Shown here: piece by piece, positions 22,126-34,100 of the stretch
Position numbering within the stretch: the first letter of the stretch is position 1
Layout: every line of letters begins with the position of its first letter
From: Watersipora subatra
Lineage: Eukaryota; Bryozoa; Gymnolaemata; Cheilostomatida; Watersiporidae
Reading direction: 5' to 3'
DNA: 64,000 bases
NCBI RefSeq assembly: GCF_963576615.1
Contig: NC_088708.1
Span: 48,161,196 to 48,225,195, forward strand
The notes under the pieces: generated by a model
Told to the model about the DNA's origin: nothing
What the model saw: the letters and a program-made list of their open reading frames with translations, nothing else
The model's database searches: none
Translations under genes and position numbers: made by a program

Positions 22126-22390
22126 AGAAAAAAAAATAGAGGGACAAAGAATAAGAGAGAAGAAAAAGCGAAAAAGGATGTATAGAGGGAAAAAGAGACA
22201 AGGAGAAAGAAAGAGGGAGAGATAGAGGGAGAGAGGGGGAGAGGGATAGAGGGATAGAGGGATAGAGGGAGAGAGGGAGAGAGGGAGAGAGGGGGAGAGG
22301 GGGAGAGGGAGAGAGGGAGAGAGGGAGAGAGGGAGAGAGGGAGAGAGGGAGAGAGAGAGAGAGAGAGAGAGAAGGAGAGAGAGAGAAAAC

Positions 22391-22457
<67 letters not shown>

Positions 22458-22640
22458 AGAGAGAGAACGAGAGAGAGAGAGAGAATGAGAGAGAGAGAGA
22501 GGGAGAGGGAGGGAGAGAGGGAGAAAGAGAAGGAGAGGAGATGGAGAGGGAGAGAGGGAGAAAGAGAAGGAGAGGAGAGAGAGGGAGAAAACGGAGTGAA
22601 TGCTACCAATAAAGAGAGTAAGAAGAACAGATAGAGATAG
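22126..22640. repeat. (GA)n/(GAGAGG)n tract
   Basis: About 500 purine-rich bases (gagagaggga, gagagagaga). It is the mirror composition of the CT tract at 18640. The Ser/Leu-rich minus-strand frames are artefacts. Confidence 0.95.
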
Positions 22641-23472
22641 AGAGCTTAACACAAAAAGCAGTTCGATTAATCTACAAGAATGACGAAGCACTGCCTTTTT
22701 TCCTTAGTCTAGACTTTGTCGCTATGGTCACCTTCTCAGCACTCGTGCTGCTGCTGCGTTTAGTCAGCCAAGTTCTTGCTACTCAATAAGCATTATACCA
22801 CTATAATTATCACAGCATATACTCTGAGCACAGCCATTGTTTTTTTATTGCGCTCATGTATATGTATTAAATAATTCACAACTGCGCAGTTGCTAAGAGC
22901 ATATAAATCTATTTTAACAGTCAAACATAAAAACATGTCATGATTTTATGTCAAGAGCCAACAAACAAACTTTGTGACGAGCAATATGAATTAATTTTAT
23001 GGTAATGAGCAAGAGATCAATACAGGTGTTGAATACAACTGCATTGTTCATATTGTCATCATTGCAATGGCAACCCATTGATTATTGGCTAGCTAGATGT
23101 CCATTCCTAGGCCATGCGCAGAGTGGCTGTATGCTATATAGAGGAAAGGGTCAGGTGAGTAGAGTCAGCTTGGAAACTTGTTAACAGTTGTTAGCTATTG
23201 CAGTTTCTTGAAACAAGAAAGAAGTTATTTTACCTTAACATTTGATATTATTGTTAGCGCATAATCTTGCTGCCATCAATCTTAGGGAACAAATAGCCAC
23301 TATTTATCATGTTATCACAAGTTTGCAATATGTTAAGGCATCTATTTTTAAATTATAAATAAACTATAATTATCGTGATGGTGACACTAATAAATATGGC
23401 TGAACCTCAACTAAAGTTTAATATTGAGACCATTTCTATCATTGGTCTTGTTAGCATAGATACCTCGTTCTC

Positions 23473-23521
<49 letters not shown>

Positions 23522-25081
23522 TTCTCTCACACACTTTTTGACAATGACTGTCTAACGGTTCATGCTTTATCACTGACTTTCATGCAGCTCTGTTTTCTAC
23601 CTTCTCTTGCGATCTGTATACAACATATCTGCCAGCCTTGTTAGAATGAACATGTCTAGTATATAGTTCCATGTCATTCATAGAATCCTGGATCTATGAA
23701 ATCTACTTGTTTCTATGTTTTGAGCTAAAACATTTAGACTGAGTGCTACTTTACCTTTGTACCTAAATAACAGCTCGAGGTAGGGATGAGTGTGAGTGGT
23801 ATTCAAACCTGCTGATGTTTTCAGCAGGCAAATGAAAAAAATTAGGAATGGTGACATCAGAATCAGGTATTAGGGCTGCTTACATACATCTGGAACTGCA
23901 TCTGCAAAGTTTCTAAAGTGGAATTTGCTCAATCGAATCAACTGTAGCTTATAAAAGGACATCACGGGTGTCTGAAATTAACTCAGAAAGTTAATGTTGC
24001 TCCAACATTCTCTAGTCCTATTGTGACACAAATCCATTTGTTTCATTCTGAATTACTATTGAGTGAGATGTTTGTGACACAATAAAATGAATTACCGGAT
24101 TCGTTAAAAATAAATTATCCAATCAACCGAGGGCTTCAGTTGCCATTGTCCGAACTAAATGAAAAAGCTAAACTAAACCAAAATATAAAAGCTGTTTGAT
24201 TGCAAGTTTTTGGACTTTTGTTGTTTCAATTCTTTTTCTGAACTAAGGCTTTCTGAACTGAACTAAGTTTCCATTTAGCTGGCATCACTGGACTATAAAG
24301 TCCATTTACTTTTTATCTATTTTAAATGCTTTAAAAAATCAGCTTAGGTTGACAAAAGCTCTGCTGTATAGGGATATTGCATATTTAAATAAAATGTTCT
24401 GTCTGCTCTCAAATTCATTTTACCTTTAGACTAAAGACTCAATATTGGATAAGCAAATTAAAAACTGGGAATCCTTTTGTTGTTTCGTCGAAGAGAATAA
24501 TGCATAATTTTTGGGGCTAACCAAACACCTAAAACATGGGCAAACGTTTTTATACATAGCGTCCAACAGCGTCCAACAGGGTAGTGTAAAGCATAAATAG
24601 AACTTACTACATTGATACCACATTGACACTACATTACTACATATGATAAGATCCTAAGCAACAATGGCTTACATAACAGCGCCTTAGGTGTAGGAGTGGT
24701 CAACATTAGAGACATTAATTATTACATAATGTGGTGTTACTAACTGCGTAAATAAATATCTTTTCAATTACAAGCTGAGAGCAAGAGGGAGAAATTTGAT
24801 TTGAGGAAAGTTTATACTACCAAAGCCATTTAAGTCCTTCTCCCAAGAGGGAAAAATTTTGACTTGAGGAAAGTTTACACTATTAAGTCATGACAATCCT
24901 TTACAACCTGTGCGGTTATATCAGCATGCAGACACCTGCTGTTAGTGGTCAGTTTATTTTATGGACTCTGACCTGTTAAGTTAACTGCAGCTGTTTTGAA
25001 ATTTTGTTGTTACAGCTGAGATGAAAAACTGCCAGAACTAAGGAAAATGTTGTAAAAGGAAGTTTAGGACATTGATAGACC
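22641..25081. other. Intergenic region upstream of HECTD2
   Basis: Contains a (TC)n run at 23478-23519 and, 190-300 bases upstream of the HECTD2 ATG, a two-copy repeat at 24780-24893 (aagagggagaaatttgattt and gaggaaagtttatactacca, then a near copy). Promoter elements could not be identified; a non-coding first exon may lie here. Confidence 0.45.
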
Positions 25082-25188
25082 ATGGAGGGCACCTCCACCG
25101 CCACCCACCCTAATGGACCGGTGACTAAAACATGCTCAAGCTGCAAGCTATCTGTTGCTCAACCTGCTGGCACTAAACGAACTATTTG
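25082..25188 (+). CDS. HECTD2: HECTD2 exon 1 (start codon, first CxxC)
   Basis: ATG in gaccATGG, with in-frame TAG and TGA immediately 5'. 35 codons contain KTCSSCK at residues 16-22. The donor gtaggc follows TG of a Cys codon, which exon 2 completes (TG+T), giving a second cysteine pair CPGC across the junction. Confidence 0.75.
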
Positions 25189-28100
25189 GTAGGCTTAATA
25201 GTGAAGCAATTTGATGGTTTACAACAAATTTAAATTACTAATTTAAAAAGCAATTTTAGCTTTTGAAAATAGCCAAAGTTATTACTAATTTAGAAGCTTT
25301 TTTTGGCTTGCCACAAAGAAACTGGTATCAGAAATGGTCTGGTACCAGTTTCCTTGTAGCCAAAATTTCATAAATATATGGCCAAATAAGCAAATAATGA
25401 AAATGCTGGTACTGACTAATGCTACCAATTTGACTTAATTACGGAAGGAGACAACTCCAGTTAGAATCTTTAGAAAGAAAACAGAACAAGATAGGGTCCA
25501 TCGATAGTAAAGAAACACATGCTTGTCATTGAATAGTTAAAAGCCAAGGTTGGAAATCTTATTAATAGTTTTATGTTTGTAGGCTGCGATAGACAACTAC
25601 TTGATAACAAAAGCATTTTGTGTTTAGGAATGTTTTGTTGGATGTATTTGCAGGTCACCCATAAAGTAATTACTGTGTCAATCGCATATCACTGACCGCT
25701 GCGTGTAGAGGATAACTTCAAGCTTATAAATACAGTATGCATAACACTAAGGAAATGCTTGTCACAGACATGTGACGAGCATTTATGCGACGAGTAAATG
25801 TACATGTAAAATATTCAAGGATCAATAAGTTCTGATATTTTGTCATGTTTACCCTTATAGGGAATCTGAAGGCCTTCTTAGTTATAGCTTTACTTCGACA
25901 TCATCTTCACATCTGATATATTTCATCTTCACAAAAGAAGCCAGTGAAATGCTCATTCAGGGTACTTAACTTTTGCCACTGCAAGCCACCTAGGTAATAA
26001 AAAGAGGGGTGTGGTTGCGTTTTAGATTCAATTTGTTTTAGTTCTCAGACATGCTGCTGCAAGAATCAAATTCAAAGCATACATTTGCAAGGACATCATG
26101 TAATAAATATATAATATCGAATATATCATTATCATACGTACTATCATATTATCATATTTGTACTGAATATATGATATTCACTACAATCTGTAGTCACGGT
26201 TGCAGAAATGGTAAATTTCATGGCAATTTTACAAATGCTCAACAGATCACAGCATAGAATAAAGTTGCTAATGTTTTTAGTTTTGAATTATAACTCAATC
26301 ATCAGCAAGCCTGAGCTATACTATGGTCAGAAATCAGCTCTCTAAATATGTCTTTGTTGTAAACTACAAAAAACCTGTTTTCCCAGAGAAGCGGATTGTG
26401 TATATGTAATTGATCAGTCAGTTAAGGGATACGTGTTTCTATAAATGTACAAATACTTTCATGAAATACAAGTGACGCTATTTGTAAATAGAGTTGAAAA
26501 GAAATTGGTGCAATGAAGTTCTGTTTTATTTGGCTGAGTCAGACGAGTTTTGTCGTTTATTGTGTAGATTAAACTTCAACAAATAATAAAAAGTCATAGC
26601 TATTATTTTGCTCATATAAACACCTGAAAGTCACATATGAAGGATGTGGTCAAGTTTTTGTTTACATTGAAGTGAAACTTTTAAACTACACGAGATCTGA
26701 CGATGACTGAAATTCATTTTTAATTTATTAACTCCAAACTTCATTTTTTACCTACATTAATAATCTGCTTACAATGATCGAGGCTAGATTTTTTTACAAA
26801 GGCCACTCTTAATCAATTTTTGGAAATTTTTATTTAAGCTGTAGTTTTATAAAAGGAGAACCACTTACAAAAACAAAGTATTTTCAAGCTAACTTTAGAT
26901 GATTATCTTACTAATGATACCTGTTTGACTTATCTACAGTCCTGGATGTGGAGCCTTTTATGACGCCGCCGTTGCTAACCATATTCGAGAGTTTCAAAAT
27001 GGCCGATTGAGAAACACGCAGACAGATGACCTTAGGACACGATACACTCAACTGCATAGGGAAAAAGCCACCAAGAAATCTTTAAAACACGAAACTGAAG
27101 AGGTAAGTCGAAAAATAAAGTCTGAAAACTTTTACGCCGTCTATTCAGAGAGGCAGGTTAGTAAACGCTCCAGTGCAGTTGAACTTGGCTAATCAATAAA
27201 GCTTTTATTGAAATTTATTGATTAAAACAAGCTCGCACAGCGTTGTTACAATACACGCTACTATTGTCAAAGGTTTTAGTAGCTATATCAAACCACACAA
27301 CATATTATCAGTTTTTGAACTGATTTCCCTATGCTTAAACTGGTTCATACAGACGTAGCGAAATTTCTGTAGCAATTTATGAATTTGCATTTAAATATCT
27401 GTAGATAGTCAATTCAAGGTTATCTTCTAGTAAGCCTCAATTTTCTGTGTAACCTTGTATTTAGTAGCAACACGTCTCAAAAGCTTAAAAGATCGAACTT
27501 CGGTTAAACACTCACTCGTTTTGCTTGTTTGATAATGCAAAAGACAAGCCATGGTTCATTAAAACATTCTGGAAAGCTAGTATACAAAAAAACTGTCTAG
27601 AAGTTGCTCGCTACAAGTGGAATTCATTGAAAATATTTACGGTGTTGTGAGCTGCTGTACATATCCATAAACTTTTTACAACTCTAGTGTCTCCAGTTTT
27701 CACAAGTGAAGATTTTTTATAAGTTTCTCGGCTTCTAGGATTGCTTCTATACAGAAACCTTCAATGCATGAAGAGTTCACAACTATAAAGATTTGACCTG
27801 CTGATAAGACCTGTTTGTTAAGACAATTACCTTATGAAAAATCCCCTTAGGATCGTTTCATAAATTGAAACAGGATTCTTTGAAAAGTTATCCTATTGGA
27901 GTAATCATTCCTTTAAACAAATAATTGCTGGCTTGTTCGATATAGCCAGTAAAGATGAAAAGTCAAACTTATAACTAATGTTGATGCTGAATCTATGGTC
28001 TCCATGGTTCTCAAACTAATAAACTTCCCAACAAATTTCACTTAGATGCTAAGCTATTCTCGCTGTCTATCAATTTACAATCTCTGTGGTTTTTGTAGAC

Positions 28101-31100
28101 GCTATTTACATTTAAAAGTTTGTTAGTAATAAATTTTTCGTGAATTTTAGTTTTAAATTAAAATTTGCCTGTGTATTATGTTTATTTTCACAAACTTTTA
28201 CGAATGATCATAATAGAAGATATAAGAGGTTTTAATATAAATCAATAGTAAATCAAATAAATCAGTAATAAATAATAAATCAATATAAACCAATTTCAAT
28301 GCAGAGATGGAGAAAAGGTTTAACTCTGTGCCGCACAGCATTGTCACAGCTAGACAAGTGAGACACTTGCAGCTGCTGGTATATCTGGTATATCTTGAAT
28401 GACACAATTATTTTAAGTATGAACAAAGTAATAAACTTAACAGTGAGTGCTACTAAATCAGGAAGTCAACAAGCTACTTTTAAGAGAAAAGTAAGAAAAG
28501 TATTTTTAGACTTTGAGGAAAATATAAAAGCACTTTCTGGTTTGAAGGTTTATATGTTTTTATAAGAAAGTGCTTGTAATAAATATTGCAAGAAATATTA
28601 TGTGGTTAACCATAGTAGGCAGAGAGGTATTACACCTCACAGGTAAAAACCATATAAAGCACTTCAAGTGAAATGCCTGTTTTTAATTTTACTGAAAAAT
28701 AAACATGCACAAAGACTTTAGTAGATTTTAGCAGAAAATATTAATATTATTTGCAATTTTTTTTGATGGATGAGGCGATCTGATAGACAGGATGTTTCAA
28801 GATTAAACTGAATAAAACTTGATCACGATTAAACTGCAAAGATTAAGCGAAAGTACGATTATGATGTCTATAGTTGTAAAGAGACTAACAGAATAGAGAC
28901 TTGTAATACTGCAACTTAAGTGCAATTACCGATATCGACTATAGCGACTAGTGATGTCATTTTTCACGTATTTATTTTTTGAGCATTTTAATTGCGATCA
29001 AGTTTTATCGATTTTAATCTTGAAACCTCCTGCAATCATATCACCTCAAACATAGAAAAATCGCAAATAATAAAAGAATACCGATATTTTCTGACAAAAT
29101 CTACAAAAGATCTGTGTAAATTCATCTCCAGGTGTTGAAGAAGAAAACTATAACATTTTGCAGCACTCTACAAGTAGGCCACTTCAAAGCATCGCTAACT
29201 TTTTTCAAAATATCGGGCCAAAGAAAAAGGGAGAAAAACCAGAAAAAGGAGGAGACAAAGAGCTGACGTTGCCTGACATAGACCAGAACAGCAACAGGGT
29301 GACAGCAGTAGTCACCAGCCCTCGACCTCCATCAACTCCAAGAACTGCATCTAGCTATAGTAGACGTAGCAAGGTCAAAGAGAGGCCACCAGATAAAAGC
29401 TGGACATCATCAGAACTGAAGTAAGTTTACGTTGAACAAGATCCGTGGTCATGAGCCTTAGATAAAGAATAGACATTGAGGGAAAGTTTCTTATTGCTAC
29501 TGTTAGTGACTAGCCGTAACCAGAGGCAGCAGTGAGTTTGTAACAGTGGCAGCAAAAATTGGTGTGAATAAAAATAGCAAAAAGTGAGCAAAAAATATAT
29601 ATCATGGCATGAAAATTTCAAATGAAACTTCAAAGTAATGTAAAAATTTTAACAGCCAAGAATTTTAAAGAAGAATTTTAGACAAAATAGAGTTACTCTG
29701 CATCAGAATATTTACACTCTAGTTATAGTCACTCTATAGAATTCTGTAGTCAATTGCCATCAACTGTAAAGGAAGTTCTTTCTAATCTATTTATTTGCAC
29801 AGAGGTAAGTACTGAATGTCAATATAAAATAACAAGGCAAACTACAGCGCTGCCAATTGCCGGTAACATTGATAGTAGTTGTGAGAATTATTTTTCAAAA
29901 TATAATTGCTATGTACATATATAGTAGTACAAATTTTATAAATACAACTAAATGCTGAAAAAAAGTTGAAAGAAATAACTATGAATTATATATTATATAA
30001 GTTCAGTGGTCACAGTGACTTCAACTGAGTGCACTGGTGTATAGGAAAGAAACTCATGTCATTATCCTCATGTCATGTAAGAGCTCTGCTACATGGTATA
30101 AATGTAACATACTATTTATTTATGTTGGTATTCAAATAGGACTTTTCAAATCATGTTTTTAAAGCTATTATTGTTGTATTATCATCACTCTTCTTGTTTG
30201 AAATAATTAAACAACGTTAAGACAACTCCATGTACAAACTTGGTACTAGCAATTGTTGCAGGTGTAAATATGTTGAGGCAATTTCTGCTTTTTCAAAGTT
30301 TTGATTGAAATGTAGTCAAGTTTACCCATTTAGTAGATGGTTCTATCCTAGTTGATAAATAAGGACATTTTACATAAAGTATTCATAGAGTATTTATAGA
30401 GTATTCATACCTCCCCGAGTAAAGATAACCCTTTACGCACTTCGTAATGAACAGAAATGGTAAAGTGGCCTTTAATTTGTCTGACTTGGATCAAAACACA
30501 TTAAAATTTTACTGTATTATTAAATACCGTATTATATTACTTTAAAACAAAGAAGAAAACAATTTTATTGCAAAGAGTAAAAATCAAGCATGCAAAAAAG
30601 TTGAGTGAAAGAATGTATGATATGTTCGACAAAGTTAAACTCAAACTTGTGTAAAACTGGATTCATTTAAAAATTTTACAATAAGTTTTTCGATTGAGCA
30701 CTTTCTGTCATATATATTTCCATCATTATCGGTAGAAAATAAAACATTTTGAGTATATAAATGGGTTTCCCATATGACCTTTCATATTTATAGACATTTG
30801 TACAAGACTGCTAAAGACACTGGAGAATGGGCGGAGCTTACATCAATATACAGTCAGATGTTCAAGTCCTTTGATAACATCAATGCTACTTTCAAGGTAT
30901 GTGGTCTCTTCGATTTCTCTTTATGGCATGGTGTCACAGGTACTTCATGTACTCTGTATCTTTAGTTTGTTACTTTATTATATTAGCAATTGCTTGCCAT
31001 CTATATGTATCACCATTCAGTAGATCTTAATGATTTTTTTTAACTGTTGCAGGCACCTCCAGAAGAAACAGGAGCAGACAAAACTAGTGATGAATTGAAT

Positions 31101-34100
31101 ATTCAGTTAGACCTCGTTGACACTGTCTACGAAATACTTAAAAAAGCGGTAAGTTGACGATAGCATAAAACAATTGATGGTGACATCACCAGGGCTTTAC
31201 TAAAGAGTTGTATGCCTACTGTAGTGGTATCTTTTAATTTTAGCCGAGTGAGATACAGAAGGCTGTGTTGAAATGTGTCATCAATTGTCTTCTCTCAGAC
31301 AAAGGGTAAGGCTAGCTGTAATTGTCTGCTGCATACTTTAAATGTAAGATACTGTTTACAGCAAATAGCTTTATTGGCTCTGAAGTTTCTAGCCTTGTTT
31401 TATTAGTGTTAAACTGTCAGTATCACACGCATGGTTCATACGTTTGTGAACACATAGACTATATTTGAAAATATGCTATTTGATAAACAATTGGTCTATA
31501 TCAAATGCTATTTTTAATATTCCTTTGTAAAAAACAATTGGTACCTATAAATGTGTTCATATGATATCTAAGTGTAATAAAATGAATGAAATGAAGCAAC
31601 TTGGCTTGCAGACCATAAATGAGATATTCAATAATTGTGTACATGTGATCTCAGGCTATCAGAGAAAACTCGAGCTAGAGTCAATGTCGGCAATGATGAG
31701 CTGAGAGTGTACCTCATATTTTCCCTGGTAAGTGCCGAGCTAACGTAACTTCTATATAACATATCTGTTTACTGTTAGCGTAGAGACTTGCTGTCTACAT
31801 GCCTAAGGTTCATAAAAAAGAGATATATGTCAGATGGTGAAGAATATAGGCCTATTTCCAAGTTTAATATCAACATTTACCAGCAATAGAGCATAGCCCA
31901 AAATTTGCAACTGCTTGTGGTTTTTATTGAATGCATTTGATAATATACTGTGTATTTTTATGAATATAAAATACATTAATTTGGTAAAATGTTACTGGTT
32001 ATACAAATAATTGCTAGTGCTGCTTATTCCACTTTAGAGAAATCATATGAAGCAAACAAGTTTTGTTATTCTCAAGAAGAGCTTCAATCTTGGTATTAAA
32101 TACTAGAAATATATATAAAGCAAATAACATATAATATACAAATAATATAATAACATGCAATAGACTAATAACATGTAATAACATAATAATATATTAATAC
32201 AATAGAATAGTTTTTGTGTCAAAAATAGTGAATTCTGTGAAGTTTATCCATCACTTGGCAATTTGAAAGATGAGCTAAAAAAACATACAAAAATATTTTT
32301 ATTTTTTGTTTTCCTAATCTCAAAGATAAAGTAAAAAAGTATCTTTGTTTGCTTGTTTAAGCTAAACTTATGTCCATATCTGCATTTACTTTAATATGGT
32401 ACCCAAGCATTATTTCTCCCTAACTGACTGTTTAACAGTAGAAGCTGCTGGTAGGATGTGAAAGCTGTGCTCTTCATGCAACTTACAGTAAAAATATTTA
32501 GTGCTGAGTAGCTAGCTAATATATAATAGCATTTAATGAAAAAAAATTTATATTTTGAACATTATTCAGAATAGAAAACCTCATCACTTAGCATTACTTT
32601 CCTTGTTTGGTAAAAATTTTGATTGTACAAAAATGTACAACTACTATAAAAATGTATTTGTACTGTAAGAGAAATGTAAAACAACTAAAAAAACACTTGT
32701 TAGTACATGTGTCTAACACTGATAATTAGTAATCATCAGTGCTTTGTTAGTAGATATGGGTACAGAGAGTTTATGACTACTAGCAGGGTGCTGATATGGA
32801 TACAGAGAGTGTATGACTACTAACAAGATAATGATATGGGTGCAGAGAGGGATGGAAACTAGAAAGAAATTCTAAAAACCTCTTTTGATTATTGTGATTG
32901 CAGAACCCTCTCTTCCAGAATGTCACAACCTATGTTATACTGGCTCACCTCCTGAGGCATATGGCTTCTCTTTCTGACCATGGTCATCACACGCTGGTTC
33001 AGTGGTACAGCAAGTGAGTTGCCTCTTAACTTTGCTAGTTGTAAATACCATAAGAGAGTGACAAATTACTTATTCTCGTTAATAATAACCACTAAAAAAT
33101 AAACTATAATCAAATTTGCTCTGAGAGAAACGGCAAGGAGAATATGTAAACCACGTACCAGCATCCTTGCAATGCACGGATGTATAGCCTTTTATTGGCA
33201 TCAGTAACTATCAACAATATTTTTCAACACATACTTAAAGAACAAAAGAAAAACCAAAAATTAAAAAGCAGAAATCAGGAATTATTGAGTGATTTTATTA
33301 AAAGCGTTTTAAAAATTAGTAATCTAATAGTATTGCAGAGGAGTTGGAATAGTGAATTAAAAGTTGTAATAACAAAAAGTTCATAAACTTAAACATACGA
33401 TGGTGAATATGGTAGATTGGTGAGAAAATGGAACTATAGTATGACACTGCGCACTATGTGTAATGTGCGAACATATATTTTTAGCTTTGATATACATGTA
33501 GCTGTTAAAATGCAACACTGTGTCTGTGTCATGTCACTCTGTGTCATGTCCATGCATGTGATAATGTTGAGTTGGCTGCACATCGACAACAATAATTATA
33601 ATTAACTGAAGCAGCAGGCGTGTTTATGCAAGATGGCATCACTAGAGCTATAGGCAATATCTTTGTGAAAGAAAAGTTAATGGTTATTGACTAGAGGTAC
33701 ATGTACACGCTGCTATACACTGGATCTGTTTATAGACATTGAGCTGTACTGTCCAACTGATGGCTCAGGTCATAATCATTAACAGCTTTTGCGTATGCTG
33801 TCAAGTTTATTTAGAAGTTTATTGATTGCAGCTATGTATTTATGTGTGATACTATACGTATAATCGCACTGGGCTCTTATTTCACAGGCTACACTATACA
33901 TGTATATATATATACTGTATATAGCAAACACAGGCTTTTGAAGTGGAAACAAAATACTTATTTGTTTCCTACAGTTTCCTAATAAGTTCTTACAAAGTAG
34001 CTGACCATTGCTCCTTTATAACAAGTGACTGTGGTCAGATTTAAGACTCGCATCAGAGTGCATCTGTTTGCGAATTTTAGTATTTCCTGTTCCTGCCCAG

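Noticed and set aside
22008..22691. 227-codon Ser/Leu-rich frame on the minus strand
   Set aside because: Translation of the GA/GAGAGG microsatellite in several frames; no domain.
22999..23184. 61-codon frame with a consensus donor (gtcag then gtgagt) and an upstream tatata word
   Set aside because: Could be a non-coding first exon of HECTD2, but nothing beyond the donor supports it.
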